Below, piece after piece: positions 16,469 to 25,768 of a DNA stretch of 64,000 bases. The DNA comes from Enterococcus florum (GTDB lineage Bacteria; Bacillota; Bacilli; Lactobacillales; Enterococcaceae): contig NZ_BJCC01000015.1 in the NCBI RefSeq assembly GCF_004309355.1, positions 62,001-126,000 on the forward strand. Reading direction: 5' to 3'. The notes beneath the pieces were generated by a model that worked only from the letters and a program-made list of their open reading frames with translations, was not told the DNA's origin and did no database searches. How positions within the stretch are numbered: position 1 is the stretch's first letter; each line of letters begins with the position of its first letter. The position numbers and the translations under genes are program-made.

Positions 16469-16564
16469 GGGGACCTCCACTTTCTTTTTAACGTACGTTA
16501 CCGATTATATACTATTTCAACTAAAATACTAGTCATTTTTCAAAAGGATTTCAAGATATTCCTC

Positions 16565-17932
16565 TTAAAAAGGCAGACGAGAAGCATAGCCTTCTTTATT
16601 GACCTGTCTAGCACGCGCAATCGCCAAATCGCCTTCTTTAACATCTTGAGTGATCGTTGACCCTGCCGCAGTTACAGTATTGTCTTCTAAGGTAACGGGT
16701 GCAATTAAATTAGTGGAAGAACCGATAAATACATGGTCTCCAATGTTTGTGTGAAATTTATTTTTGCCGTCATAATTCACAAAAACTACGCCGCAGCCGA
16801 TATTACTATTTTTCCCTAACGTTGCATCTCCAACGTAGGTTAAATGGCCAACCTTGGTATCTTCGCCAATCGTCGCTTTTTTGATCTCTACAAAGTTGCC
16901 GATGTGAGCACGCTCGCCAATATCCGCTTTTGGACGCAGGTGTGCATACGGACCAACATCCGCGTGTTTACGAACGACACTTTCCTCCACCACAGAGGAT
17001 TTGATCTCTACGTTGTCCTCAATCACGCTGTCGACAATCTTCGAATGAGCACCGATCACACAATCAGAACCAATGACCGTTTTTCCCTGCAATTGGACGC
17101 CAGGTTCGATGATTGTATCGTGTCCGATTTCAACGCCCGAATCAATGTAGGTCGCAGCAGGATCAATAAAGCTGACGCCATTGATCATATGCATCTTGTT
17201 GATTCGTTGACGCATGATTTTATTGGCTTCTGCCAACGCGATCCGGTCATTGACCCCGATCGATTCTTCAAAATCCTCTGTTTGATAAGCCGCAACTGTT
17301 TTGTCTTCGTTTTTCATGATCTCGATGATATCGGTCAGGTAATATTCACCCTGTGCATTGTTCGTGCCGATTTTTTCCAGTGCATCAAACAAGGCTTGGT
17401 TGTCAAAGCAATACGTCCCTGTATTGATCTCTTGGATCCGTGCCTCTTCCAGGGTAGCATCCTTTTGCTCCACGATCTTTTCAACGATTCCGACATGGTC
17501 GCGAATGATCCGCCCGTACCCGGCAGGATGTTCTGCGTGAGCTGTTAAAATCGTCGCACTGGCTTTTTTCCCTTGATGATAATCAAACAGATTGTCCAGT
17601 GTTTGGCTGGTCAGCAATGGGGTGTCTCCGCTGATCACCAAAGTCGTGCCTTTTTTTCCTTTTAGGAATTCTGCTGCTTGGACGACTGCATGGCCGGTTC
17701 CCAATTGCTCCGCTTGCAAAGCATACTCGCTGCGTTCGCCTAATTGTGCTTTAACCTTCTCTGCGCCGTGTCCGACGATCGTTACGATTTGTTCAGGTTT
17801 GGTTTCAATCACTCGCTCGATGATGTGCTCCACCATCGGTTTGCCCGCCACTGGATGCAAGACCTTGTACAACTTGGACTTCATGCGTGTTCCTTTGCCG
17901 GCCGCTAAAATGACTGCGTATCGTTTTTCCAA
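16565..17932 (-). CDS. glmU: Bifunctional UDP-N-acetylglucosamine pyrophosphorylase / glucosamine-1-phosphate N-acetyltransferase
   Basis: GlmU makes UDP-GlcNAc, the precursor of peptidoglycan and wall polymers, in two steps. The 455 residues start with the uridyltransferase motif [19 protein letters not shown], and from about residue 255 a left-handed beta-helix of hexapeptide repeats carries acetyltransferase activity ([20 protein letters not shown], then [20 protein letters not shown]). The start is TTG at 17932, eight bases after GGGAGTG; no better ATG is present. It lies between purR and prs, the order seen in Bacillus-related genomes. Confidence 0.96.
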   Translation of the reverse strand: MEKRYAVILAAGKGTRMKSKLYKVLHPVAGKPMVEHIIERVIETKPEQIVTIVGHGAEKVKAQLGERSEYALQAEQLGTGHAVVQAAEFLKGKKGTTLVISGDTPLLTSQTLDNLFDYHQGKKASATILTAHAEHPAGYGRIIRDHVGIVEKIVEQKDATLEEARIQEINTGTYCFDNQALFDALEKIGTNNAQGEYYLTDIIEIMKNEDKTVAAYQTEDFEESIGVNDRIALAEANKIMRQRINKMHMINGVSFIDPAATYIDSGVEIGHDTIIEPGVQLQGKTVIGSDCVIGAHSKIVDSVIEDNVEIKSSVVEESVVRKHADVGPYAHLRPKADIGERAHIGNFVEIKKATIGEDTKVGHLTYVGDATLGKNSNIGCGVVFVNYDGKNKFHTNIGDHVFIGSSTNLIAPVTLEDNTVTAAGSTITQDVKEGDLAIARARQVNKEGYASRLPF

Positions 17933-18022
17933 AAATAGTCACTCCCTTATTGTCTAACTCATTCTTTAGTGTAGCTTACTCTGATTTTCAATGCAAAAAG
18001 AAAATAAGCAAGGAGACCCTGC

Positions 18023-18841
18023 TTATTTATCAAAACAATTTCCCGGTACGACCGTGATCGTCTTTGTACTGGTATTGACATCTTTTACGTACAACAGGGA
18101 GCGATAATCGCTGATGGCGCGTTCGCCTTTGAAACGAGATTCGGCAAAAACCGTGATCCCTACCAGTTCTGCTTCAAATTCTTCGATCAAGCTCTTCATG
18201 CCGTTGACGGTCCCGCCGCCCTTCATGAAATCATCTACGATCAGAACCTTCGAGCCGCGCTCCAGGCTTCGTTTAGACAGCTCCATTTTTTCGATTCGTT
18301 CAGAAGAACCTGAAACGTAATTCACACTGACCGTAGAGCCTTCAGTGATCTTCGAGTCCCGGCGCACGATCACAAACGGCGCATTCAAATAGTAAGAAAC
18401 AGCTTGTGCGATCGGCACACCTTTAGTCGCCACCGTCATCACAGCATCGATCTCTTGGTCTAAATATTGTGCTGCGATGATACGCCCCACCATCCGCAGC
18501 AGATCAGGTTGTCCCAGCATATCTGACAAATACACATATCCGCCAGGCAGCAACCGATCTTCCTCCGACAAACGTTCTGCCAAGGATTCAATGTACTCTC
18601 TAGCCGCTTCATCTGTAATACTCGGCGTATAGACCACACCGCCCGCAGCTCCAGGGATCGTTTCTAAAAAGCCGCTGCCTCTTTCCTTAAAGGTCTTTTT
18701 AACAATCGCTAAATCCTCACTGATCGATGATTTCGCTGAACTGTAGCGTTCAGCAAAAAAAGTCAGGGGAATCAAATCATGGGGATGCTCCAATAAATAT
18801 TGCGTCATATCGATTAAACGCTCACTCCGACGAATCTTCAC
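18023..18841 (-). CDS. purR: Pur operon repressor
   Basis: This is the Bacillus-type PurR, a DNA-binding repressor of purine genes that is released by PRPP. The 272 residues have an N-terminal winged HTH (RRSERLIDMTQYLLEHPHDL) and a C-terminal phosphoribosyltransferase-like domain with the PRPP loop VLIVDDFMKGGGTVNGM. GTG 18841 (starting MKIRRSERLID, as in B. subtilis PurR) is preferred to GTG 18850, because the latter overlaps the ribosome-binding site GGAG. A perfect PurBox and a structured leader with a terminator lie upstream, which suggests autoregulation. Confidence 0.95.
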   Translation of the reverse strand: MKIRRSERLIDMTQYLLEHPHDLIPLTFFAERYSSAKSSISEDLAIVKKTFKERGSGFLETIPGAAGGVVYTPSITDEAAREYIESLAERLSEEDRLLPGGYVYLSDMLGQPDLLRMVGRIIAAQYLDQEIDAVMTVATKGVPIAQAVSYYLNAPFVIVRRDSKITEGSTVSVNYVSGSSERIEKMELSKRSLERGSKVLIVDDFMKGGGTVNGMKSLIEEFEAELVGITVFAESRFKGERAISDYRSLLYVKDVNTSTKTITVVPGNCFDK

Positions 18842-18987
18842 GTCATTCACTCCTATTTCGATTTTTTGGTTGTTCTTGCTGGTTCTGCCACATGTGGAAT
18901 TAGCAGGTTGAAGTATTCAGTAGACTGTTGAACTTGGATACTGGGAACAACGGATTGGGCAGCTTATTTAAGTTAGGCCTTTTTGCC

Positions 18988-19015
18988 AAAAAAAATCGTC
19001 CGTGGTTCACGAACG
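18988..19015 (-). terminator. Intrinsic terminator inside the purR leader
   Basis: On the minus strand CGTTCGTG pairs with CACGGACG (one G-U wobble) across a three-base loop, followed by A and eight T residues. Confidence 0.75.
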
Positions 19016-19072
19016 TTCGTGCCTATGTAGGATGATAGCTTTTAAAAAAATTGGTGTCTTCCAATCTATCGT
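18988..19072 (-). ncRNA. Putative purR leader RNA or small RNA
   Basis: From a start near 19071 the RNA would be about 84 bases. It can fold an outer GATAG/CTATC and inner ATTGG/CCAAT hairpin, and it ends in CGTTCGTG/CACGGACG followed by at least eight U residues. The 14-bp palindrome CACGAACGTTCGTG (19008-19021) overlaps the left arm of the terminator stem and could compete with it. It may be an attenuator for purR or an independent small RNA. It is inferred from sequence only. Confidence 0.5.
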
Positions 19073-19077
19073 TCTTC

Positions 19078-19142
19078 ATTATAAGGGTTTAGGGCAAAAA
19101 ATTCGAGCATTTTATTGATTTTAATAAAAAAAGTTCGGATTT
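19078..19142 (-). promoter_or_regulatory. PurBox and promoter upstream of purR
   Basis: AAATCCGAACTTT (19130-19142, minus) matches the PurR consensus AWWWCCGAACWWT at every position. A TATAAT -10 element lies at 19078-19083 with a weak -35 (TCGAAT, 19101-19106) 17 bases upstream. The box sits at about -60 to -72 from the predicted start, as in Bacillus PurR-controlled genes. Confidence 0.75.
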
Positions 19143-19167
19143 TCTTAGCAAATTCAAAAAAAAAGAG

Positions 19168-19190
19168 GAAAAGCCTTCGCTTTCCTCTAC
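19168..19190 (-). terminator. Terminator of the zinc importer operon
   Basis: On the minus strand GAGGAAAGC and GCTTTTCCTC form a stem with one bulge, followed by a long T run. It overlaps the stop codon of the permease gene. Confidence 0.8.
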
Positions 19191-20020
19191 GATTTTTGCT
19201 GTTGGCTGCGCTGCAGCAGCATTCGAATCTTCCGAACGATATTGACTAGCAGGAAAAGAATGATAAATCCTAGTGTGATCGTTGCTCCTGGAGGTGTATC
19301 CAAATAATACGAACCAGTCAATCCTCCGATCATACCAATAAAACCAACGACGATACTAATCAGAATCACGATATTGAAGCTTTTTCCTGCCCGTATGCCG
19401 ATCGCTGCCGGCAATACCATGATCGCAGAGATCAGCAGTGCTCCAGCGATAGGGATCATGATCGCGATCGCTACACCGGTCACGACGTTGAAGATCATCG
19501 ACATCAAACGAACAGGCAGTCCATCGACCGCCGCAGTATCTTCATCAAAGGTCAAGACATACATCGGCCGTTTGAATAAAGCAAATAGGACTCCGATCAA
19601 TACGAACAAAATACCTAAAAAAATCACCTGCGACCAAGTAATCGTCACAATCGAGCCAAAGAGATAGGACTGAATGCTAACCGCTGAACTTCCTGGTGCC
19701 AAGCTCATCAGCACCAATGCCACTGCCAAGCCGGCTGCCATCAAAATGGCGATCGATATCTCCGAATAGGAGCTGTACATATTTTGCAAATATTCCATCA
19801 TAATCGCCGCCGCAATTACCACCAGCAATGTGGTACCTGTGGGGTTTAGATTCAGAAAGAAGCCCAAGGCAACTCCGGCCAGCGACACATGCGACAAGGT
19901 ATCGGCCATCAGTGATTGTCGGCGAATCACCAAGAAAACTCCCACCATTGGTGCGATCCCAGCAATGAAGATTGCCGCCAGAAAGGCCCGTCTCATGAAC
20001 TCATATGAAAGCAACGCCAT
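19187..20020 (-). CDS. adcB: Zinc ABC transporter permease
   Basis: This 277-residue ABC-3 family membrane protein has about eight or nine transmembrane segments and forms the channel of a zinc (possibly manganese) importer. Typical stretches are [23 protein letters not shown] near residue 30 and [16 protein letters not shown] near the C-terminus. It overlaps the ATPase gene by 28 bases and is the last gene of the adcA-adcC-adcB operon. ATG 20020 follows AAGGAG. Confidence 0.92.
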   Translation of the reverse strand: MALLSYEFMRRAFLAAIFIAGIAPMVGVFLVIRRQSLMADTLSHVSLAGVALGFFLNLNPTGTTLLVVIAAAIMMEYLQNMYSSYSEISIAILMAAGLAVALVLMSLAPGSSAVSIQSYLFGSIVTITWSQVIFLGILFVLIGVLFALFKRPMYVLTFDEDTAAVDGLPVRLMSMIFNVVTGVAIAIMIPIAGALLISAIMVLPAAIGIRAGKSFNIVILISIVVGFIGMIGGLTGSYYLDTPPGATITLGFIILFLLVNIVRKIRMLLQRSQQQKS

Positions 20021-20673
20021 TGGGAATTCTCCTTTCGGATCAATCGAATCTGTCGATCAATGTATTTTTTAGTATCGTCATGATCATGAGTAATCATCAG
20101 AATGCTTTTATTATGGGCGTGGGCACTATGCTGCAGCAGCTCATAAAAATTGTTGCGAGAGCCTTCGTCCATTCCTGTCGTTGGTTCGTCTAAAATAAAC
20201 AGGTCAGGATCCTTGGCAAAGATGCGGGCGATGCTGATTCGCTGCTTTTGCCCACCCGAAAGCTCACCGACACGTCGGTGACGCATTCCCCACATGTCGA
20301 CTGCCTCCAAGGCCTTTTTGACATGGGCGTGATCGCGCGGGGTTAATTTTTTGAACCATTTCCCCTGCGGATAGCGGCCTGAGCTGACCAATTCCAACAC
20401 AGTGCTGGGAAATCCTGCATTAAAGGACGCGACTTGCTGTGGAATATAGCCGATACTCAGCTTCTTGCCCGCCGCATTTTTCTTAGCGATCGTCACTTTT
20501 CCGCTGGTCGGCTTCAGAAGGCCTAAGGTTGCTTTGATCAGCGTGGATTTGGCCGCACCGTTTTCCCCAGTCAAAATAACAAATTCCCCAGGATCGACAA
20601 AATAGGAAACATTTTGCAAAACAGGCTCATTGTCATAATAGAAAGAAAGGTCTTCGACTGTAATGTAGGACAT
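19993..20673 (-). CDS. adcC: Zinc ABC transporter ATP-binding protein
   Basis: This 226-residue ATPase energises zinc uptake. Walker A is GENGAAKST, with an Ala in the place of the usual Gly before Lys. The signature is [15 protein letters not shown], and Walker B is [14 protein letters not shown]. The ATG at 20673 is preferred over 20679, because GGAGGG lies directly in front of the upstream ATG but seven bases before the second. It lies between adcA and adcB. Confidence 0.93.
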   Translation of the reverse strand: MSYITVEDLSFYYDNEPVLQNVSYFVDPGEFVILTGENGAAKSTLIKATLGLLKPTSGKVTIAKKNAAGKKLSIGYIPQQVASFNAGFPSTVLELVSSGRYPQGKWFKKLTPRDHAHVKKALEAVDMWGMRHRRVGELSGGQKQRISIARIFAKDPDLFILDEPTTGMDEGSRNNFYELLQHSAHAHNKSILMITHDHDDTKKYIDRQIRLIRKENSQWRCFHMSS

Positions 20674-20696
20674 CCTCATCCCTCCGTTTTTTCTTT

Positions 20697-21653
20697 TTAA
20701 TTGATACTTTCTTCTAGGGCCTTCAGATTGTCCTCCATCACTGAAAGGTAGGTCTCACCTGCATCAATCTGCTTTTCAGTCAGACTCTCCAAAGGATTTA
20801 ATACCTCCAGTTTAACACCAGTTTCCTTCGAAAGCGTCTCCGCAACCTTCGAGGAAGCATTCTCCTCGAAATAGATCACTTTGGTTTGATGTTCATCAAC
20901 AAAATGCTTCAATTCGCTCAACCGACTTGGTGAAGGCTCTTGGTCCGGGGACACGCCAGAGATTGATTCTTGTGTCAGGCCATACCGATTGGCAAGGTAA
21001 CCGAACGCTGCATGTTGAGTCACAAATGTTTTGTTGGCCGCATCTGCAAAGGTTGCTCTGTATTGTTCGTCCAGACTGTTCAGTTTTTCTATATAGGCGG
21101 CTGCATTTTTTTCAAAAGCTTCTTTATCTTCTGGATATTTTTTACTTAAGTCATCCCGAATCGTTTCCACTTCTTTTGCTGCCAAGACAGGGTCTAGCCA
21201 TACATGTGGATCCAGTGCATGATCGTGCCCTTCTTCTGCATGGTCTTCCGCTTCATGGTCATGTGCTTCTTCATGATCATGCGCTTGGCCTTCCATCAGA
21301 TCGATGTGCTTAGACGCTTCGATCATCGTGGTTTTTTCCGTATCTACTGAATCCGACAAATGCTCTGTCCATGTTTCAAAGGCTGCATTGTTGTAAACAA
21401 AGACGTCTGAGTCGGAGATTTTTGCCAAATCCTTGGCGGAGGGTTCGAAATCATGCGGCTCTGTGCCAGCTGGGATCAACAGCTCCACATCGCCTTTGTC
21501 GCCTACGACCTCCTTGGTAAATTCATACATTGGATAAAACGTCGCCATGACTTGAATCTTGCCATCCGCGTCATTGGATTCGCCTTGATTGCCGCACGCT
21601 GCTAGAAGTCCGGTTGCTGCCACAGCTGCTAATAAAAACAACGCTTTTTTCAT
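20697..21653 (-). CDS. adcA: Zinc-binding lipoprotein of a zinc ABC transporter
   Basis: This 318-residue cluster A-I binding protein captures zinc outside the cell. The signal peptide ends in a lipobox (LLAAC, Cys near residue 20). A histidine/acid-rich loop ([20 protein letters not shown]) near 125-147 is typical of zinc rather than manganese binders, and the metal ligands are expected at His62 (GTEPHDFEP), His in LDPHVWLDP and His in [10 protein letters not shown]. Unlike some streptococcal and enterococcal AdcA proteins it lacks a C-terminal ZinT domain. It starts the adc operon behind a promoter and a Zur-like palindrome. Confidence 0.94.
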   Translation of the reverse strand: MKKALFLLAAVAATGLLAACGNQGESNDADGKIQVMATFYPMYEFTKEVVGDKGDVELLIPAGTEPHDFEPSAKDLAKISDSDVFVYNNAAFETWTEHLSDSVDTEKTTMIEASKHIDLMEGQAHDHEEAHDHEAEDHAEEGHDHALDPHVWLDPVLAAKEVETIRDDLSKKYPEDKEAFEKNAAAYIEKLNSLDEQYRATFADAANKTFVTQHAAFGYLANRYGLTQESISGVSPDQEPSPSRLSELKHFVDEHQTKVIYFEENASSKVAETLSKETGVKLEVLNPLESLTEKQIDAGETYLSVMEDNLKALEESIN

Positions 21654-21688
21654 CTATTCCACACCTTTCATTGGTTAAGCCACAAATC

Positions 21689-21717
21689 AATCTAACAGAT
21701 GTTTTTCTATCCGTCAA
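21689..21717 (-). promoter_or_regulatory. Promoter of the adc operon
   Basis: On the minus strand TTGACG (21712-21717) and TAGATT (21689-21694) are 17 bases apart, placing the start about 30 bases before the adcA ATG. Confidence 0.65.
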
Positions 21718-21724
21718 CCCAAAG

Positions 21725-21737
21725 CGTAAAATTTACG
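21725..21737 (-). promoter_or_regulatory. Zur/Fur-family-like operator palindrome
   Basis: CGTAAA-N-TTTACG is a perfect 6-1-6 dyad resembling the Bacillus Zur box core CGTAAT-N-ATTACG. It lies just upstream of the adc -35 element. Confidence 0.5.
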
Positions 21738-21870
21738 ATTTGCCACCATGAATTGCTGTTAAACCGTAATATATATGAATCTTCAATCATGTATTTTGGA
21801 GTTTCGATTCATATGTTTAGTTATCTAAAAAGGTGTTGGGAGTTGCAGATGTCTTCTTTTGTTCGGTCAA

Positions 21871-22280
21871 ATTTTCGTACGTCTATCATTCTACTAAACC
21901 TCTCGTATCATCGCTATTTCTCAACTTAGTCGTACCAACTCGTATCTTGTAAACTGCAAAAAGTAGAACTGACAGCTAACTCTATAGTTTGGAGTGAATT
22001 TTTCTTAGGAAAAATTCCTTATTTTCGTACGTCTATCATTCTACTAAACCTCTCGTGTCATCATTAGTTCTCCACTTAGACATACCCAACTCGTATCTTA
22101 CAAACTGCAAAAAGTAGAACTGACAGCTAACTCCATAATTCGGAGTGAATTTTTCTTAGGAAAAATTCCTTATTTTCGTGCGTCTATCATTCTACTAAAC
22201 CTCTCGTATCATCATTAGTTCTCCACTTAGACATACCCAACTCGTATCTTACAAACTGCAAAAAGTAGAACTGACAATAT
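21871..22280. repeat. Three tandem copies of a ~150-bp repeat
   Basis: Copies begin at 21871, 22021 and 22172 (period 150 and 151 bp); the third is cut short after about 108 bp at ACTGACA. Identity is high, with differences mainly in the middle. Each full unit contains a GAATTTTTC-N4-GAAAAATTC inverted repeat and, just before it, a smaller ACTCC/GGAGT-type hairpin. No reading frame is conserved through the units. They fill most of the space between ispE and adcA, on the upstream side of the adc promoter. Confidence 0.9.
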
Positions 22281-22283
22281 AAA

Positions 22284-22305
22284 AAGACCTAGAATTCTAG
22301 ATCTT
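22284..22305 (-). terminator. Terminator of ispE
   Basis: On the minus strand AAGATCTAG/CTAGGTCTT with loop AATT is followed by TTT. It overlaps the ispE stop codon. Confidence 0.75.
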
Positions 22306-23155
22306 ACTTCAGTGTGCGCACGAGGTAGACTTCTTCACAAAAGCCTTTTAGTGCGTTGTATATGTGTTGTGCTCGCGATTTTTTTTGGCATAGGCCATAG
22401 ACGGTTGGGCCGCTGCCGCTCATCAAGGCTGCATCTGCACCGTATCGGATCATTCGATCTTTGATTTGCTGGATCACCGGGTGTTTCTTGATCGTGACTG
22501 CTTCCATGGAGTTGCCTAGGTGTTCAGTCATTTTTTGATAGTCCTGTGCTTCGATTGCTTCTATTAAAGCAGAGATGTTTGGATGATGGATCTCATCCAT
22601 GACGATTTGCGAAAAAATGATGCGGGTCGAAACACTCATGCGCGGCTTGACCACCACTACCCAACATTGCGGCATTGTTGGCAACAGTGTTACTTTCTCT
22701 CCAAAGCCCTCTACTAATGCGGTCTGGCCATAGACACAATAAGGAACGTCAGAGCCAACCTCTGCACCTAGCCCGGCAATTTCTTCGATCGACAACCCCA
22801 GCCCCCACAAACGATTAACTGCACGCAATGCCGCAGCCGAATCCGTAGATCCCCCGCCCAATCCTGCAGCAACGGGAATTTGTTTGTGGATACGGACCCT
22901 CAGCCCTTGATCGATTTGAAATCGTTCCTTTACCAGCTCCAATGCCTCATAGACATGATTTTTCTTGTCGGTCGGCAAAAAGGCCTTGTTGGTCTCAATG
23001 ATTATTTTATTTTCAGGAATCTCTTCAAGTTGCAGCCGATCTGCTAAATCAATGCTGGCCATCACCATGGATAATTCATGCAGACCATCTGGACGTTTGC
23101 CTAAAATATCCAACCCAAGATTGATTTTCGCAGGCGCCTTTTCCATGATCTCCAT
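22304..23155 (-). CDS. ispE: 4-diphosphocytidyl-2-C-methyl-D-erythritol kinase
   Basis: The 283 residues match the GHMP kinase IspE of the methylerythritol-phosphate isoprenoid route: N-terminal KAPAKINLGLDILGKRPDG, ATP-loop IPVAAGLGGGSTDSAAALR near 89-107, and the C-terminal AALMSGSGPTVYGL. Classical enterococci make isoprenoids through mevalonate, yet IspE-like genes are retained in several Gram-positive genomes lacking the rest of the pathway, so the real role may differ. No other isoprenoid gene is in the window. Starts at 23155 and 23146 are both possible. Confidence 0.9.
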   Translation of the reverse strand: MEIMEKAPAKINLGLDILGKRPDGLHELSMVMASIDLADRLQLEEIPENKIIIETNKAFLPTDKKNHVYEALELVKERFQIDQGLRVRIHKQIPVAAGLGGGSTDSAAALRAVNRLWGLGLSIEEIAGLGAEVGSDVPYCVYGQTALVEGFGEKVTLLPTMPQCWVVVVKPRMSVSTRIIFSQIVMDEIHHPNISALIEAIEAQDYQKMTEHLGNSMEAVTIKKHPVIQQIKDRMIRYGADAALMSGSGPTVYGLCQKKSRAQHIYNALKGFCEEVYLVRTLK

Positions 23156-23293
23156 TTGCTCACCTGTCCTAAATTTTCACTAGGAAATTTTATCATAGCT
23201 TGCCTTAAAAGTATAGTTACTCCATTTTAGCATGGACCGATAATCTTTAGAACTGGTTGATACGAATGACGACGTTTAAACAGCAAAAAAGAC

Positions 23294-23320
23294 CATCAAA
23301 GCTGTGGTTCAGCTTTGATG
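23294..23320 (-). terminator. Terminator of the pilin operon
   Basis: CATCAAAGCTG (23294-23304) pairs perfectly with CAGCTTTGATG (23310-23320), and on the minus strand the stem is followed by GGTCTTTTTT. Confidence 0.9.
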
Positions 23321-23334
23321 ATCTAATATGCTCC

Positions 23335-25011
23335 TTAGATTGCTTGGTCTTGCAAACGACGGTATTTGAAGATTGCAATTCCCATTAGTGAAAGTCCTAC
23401 TACTAAGAATGCGATGATCCCAGCACCACCTGTAGATGGCAGGAATCCGCCGTTAGAAACGTTTGGCAATGGCATAATACTGGTTGCTCCATAAGAACCA
23501 GAGCTTACTGTGAAGTTGAAAGGAGTATCTGGCAACAAGAATCCGTTTGGTGCTTTGGTTTCGACTAATTTGTAGTCTCCAAATTCCAAGCCAGTTACTT
23601 CTACTGCTCCGCCATTTTTAGAAACAAATTTAGTTGCTGCTGACAATTCTGATTTGTTGGTGTACTCAGTCCAAGTATTTTTCTTATCTGCTGATTGAAC
23701 CAAATATTGTGTTTTACCGTCTTTTACTCGAGTGACAGCAAATTCTGCACCGTCTAGTTTTTTGTCGTCTTTGTTTTCTTCATGCTTCACGAATTTGCGT
23801 CCGCCAGTTCCAACTGAAGGAGGCAGATCATCTGAATCGACGACTTTGTTGTCATCTTTGCCATCGCGATTCATGAATACGCCAAAACTGTTGTCAATTT
23901 GTTGGTCAACTGGTGTATCTTTTGTAAAAGAGATGGCATAGTAAATCTCGATCGTTTTACCACCGTATTCAGCCAAAGCAGCTGCTGTTTTAGCAGACTC
24001 AGCATATTTTGTAGGGTCAGCTTTTTCAGTAACATTATGCAATTTGGCACTTAATTTGAATCCAGCGAATTTGTCTTTGTCATAATTTGGAAGGTCATTG
24101 ATCTTGTAATCTGCATTGAAATTCGCCATGAATTCTGCTAATTTTGCATCCTTTAATTCTTGCCCGCCAATCACGATTTTGGAAATGCCTTCGAATAGAA
24201 CCCCTTTTTGAGAAACCTGATCCTCGAAGCTTAATTTCGCATAACGTGTTTGTTTTGTTTTGCTTCCGCTAACTGTCTTTTCAACAACCTCACCGATTTG
24301 GCTTGGAATCGTGAAAGCTGCCCGGTAAGAAATTTTCTTGCCGATTTCATAGCTGTAGTAGTCATCTGGTGCAGGTGTTACGATTGGGTTGCCATCTTCA
24401 TCTAACAATTCTTTCTTTAATTCGCCATCCATCTTATTTTTCGGATATAGATGAATATCATCAAGAACTGTGCCATCTTCTGTAACTGCTGGCAATACTA
24501 AAATAACTGGATGTCCTTGGTGTTTTTCTGCATCAATTCCTGATGGAATTGTTTCTTCAAAATAGTACACTTTGTAAGTACCGTCCGCAGCGCGTCGATC
24601 AAGCTGGAACGTAACATCCCCGTTGCTATCTGTTACATCTGGACTTGCTGCCGAAGTTGCACCAGATGGCAATTGATACGTCTTCATAAAGTTTTTCATT
24701 GCCGCTTGGTATTGTGCAGGTGTTTCAGACCCGGTCAGTTCATCGTCAAATTTAGCATAAAAATCGCTCGTTACATCAAAAGGTTCAAATGTAACACCCG
24801 GTAAGCCTTCAAATCTCTCCCAATCTGCATCTTCTTCCCCATTATTTGGAATCGGATTTGTTGGGAATTCATCCATTTTCTTTTTGTGCAATGTGACAGT
24901 TACCTTGGCTGCCTCTGCTGCACTGGCTGATTCACCCATCCCGAACAACCCTGTTGCAAATGGTACTAGGCAAAGTGCTGCAGTCAATAAACTCAATACT
25001 TTACGTTTCAT
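23335..25011 (-). CDS. LPXTG-anchored backbone-type pilin (SpaH/EbpC-like)
   Basis: This 558-residue secreted surface protein has the marks of a sortase-polymerised pilus backbone. A signal peptide covers about 1-33, the pilin motif YPKN with the polymerising lysine is at 189-192, an E-box (YKLVETKAPNGFLLP) is near 480, and LPSTG near 524 is followed by a hydrophobic segment and a basic tail. Several isopeptide-forming Ig-like domains are expected between. It overlaps the upstream pilin gene by 11 bases. No class C sortase gene is next to it, which is unusual, so polymerisation would need a sortase encoded elsewhere. Confidence 0.9.
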   Translation of the reverse strand: MKRKVLSLLTAALCLVPFATGLFGMGESASAAEAAKVTVTLHKKKMDEFPTNPIPNNGEEDADWERFEGLPGVTFEPFDVTSDFYAKFDDELTGSETPAQYQAAMKNFMKTYQLPSGATSAASPDVTDSNGDVTFQLDRRAADGTYKVYYFEETIPSGIDAEKHQGHPVILVLPAVTEDGTVLDDIHLYPKNKMDGELKKELLDEDGNPIVTPAPDDYYSYEIGKKISYRAAFTIPSQIGEVVEKTVSGSKTKQTRYAKLSFEDQVSQKGVLFEGISKIVIGGQELKDAKLAEFMANFNADYKINDLPNYDKDKFAGFKLSAKLHNVTEKADPTKYAESAKTAAALAEYGGKTIEIYYAISFTKDTPVDQQIDNSFGVFMNRDGKDDNKVVDSDDLPPSVGTGGRKFVKHEENKDDKKLDGAEFAVTRVKDGKTQYLVQSADKKNTWTEYTNKSELSAATKFVSKNGGAVEVTGLEFGDYKLVETKAPNGFLLPDTPFNFTVSSGSYGATSIMPLPNVSNGGFLPSTGGAGIIAFLVVGLSLMGIAIFKYRRLQDQAI

Positions 25012-25768
25012 TCTTTCTTCCCCCTGTTTTTTTCTTAGTGTAATAAAGCCCTATCGCCCCGAGTGCAACCAGTAAACCGCCAATTTCGAAATAGCTTCTT
25101 ACCACATCATTGGTTTGCGGATAAGACTTTCCAGAATTCTGCGGATACTCTTTTACGGTGCGACTTCTTTCAATTGGTTCGTTTGGCTCTTCTATCGGAT
25201 GCTTTGTTGGCGGTTCCTCTGAAGAACTAGTTGGTGGTTCGCTTGGTTCTGGTGGTACGATCTCTGCATATTTTCCATAAAATAGCAGTTGATAGCTTTC
25301 CTTCTGAGTATCTGGATAATACTGCGGCAAAAAAATCACGACTGGCAAGAGATGCTGGTTCCCAGTTTCTCCCTGTGCCAGAATCAAGTAGGCCGCATCC
25401 TGACCCTCTTGGTATCTCGGAACTGTTACGCTGGCTTTTCCTTCGCTATCTGTTTTGATTGGTGTGGAATTGAGTTTCTGAAGCTTTTCGTTTTCTACGA
25501 ATGCCTTCATGGTTTCTTTTGTGGCATCCTTGTCAAGCAAAAATTCTTTGGCTTCCTTCTCAGTCAATTCATTGGTCAATCGCCACGAAGTTAGGTCGTA
25601 GACTGACAAAGTAATGTCTTCAGTCCCCTGAACCACTTCTCCTCCTTCTAATCGCGTATGTATCAACACTTGTACTTGCTCCTGCTCAGCAGCTGCCGAA
25701 CGACTAGGTGAGTGAATACCTCCGATTAATAGAAGAAGACTGACAAAGAAAACAGCTAGTTTTTTCAT
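25001..25768 (-). CDS. Minor pilin-type surface protein with a YPQTN sorting signal
   Basis: This 255-residue secreted protein has a signal peptide (1-26), one pilin N-terminal-type domain (about 30-165, TRLEGGEVVQGTEDITLSVY), a Pro/Glu/Ser-rich wall-spanning linker (EPSEPPTSSSEEPPTKHP), and a C-terminal sorting region YPQTN at 216-220, then a hydrophobic segment and KKK tail. YPQTN departs from LPXTG at two positions and resembles the NPQTN signal of class B sortases. It is probably a basal or accessory subunit of the pilus whose backbone gene follows. Confidence 0.82.
   Translation of the reverse strand: MKKLAVFFVSLLLLIGGIHSPSRSAAAEQEQVQVLIHTRLEGGEVVQGTEDITLSVYDLTSWRLTNELTEKEAKEFLLDKDATKETMKAFVENEKLQKLNSTPIKTDSEGKASVTVPRYQEGQDAAYLILAQGETGNQHLLPVVIFLPQYYPDTQKESYQLLFYGKYAEIVPPEPSEPPTSSSEEPPTKHPIEEPNEPIERSRTVKEYPQNSGKSYPQTNDVVRSYFEIGGLLVALGAIGLYYTKKKTGGRKNET

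Larger units (their letters stand above)
18842..19186 (-). other. purR leader region
   Basis: This 345-base stretch has no gene. It holds, in transcription order, a PurBox (19130-19142), a promoter (-10 TATAAT at 19078-19083), a short structured RNA ending in an intrinsic terminator (18988-19015), and then about 145 bases before purR with no clear second promoter. Confidence 0.7.

Noticed and set aside
16844-17548. 234-codon plus-strand frame inside glmU
   Set aside because: It is the antisense shadow of a clear glmU sequence.
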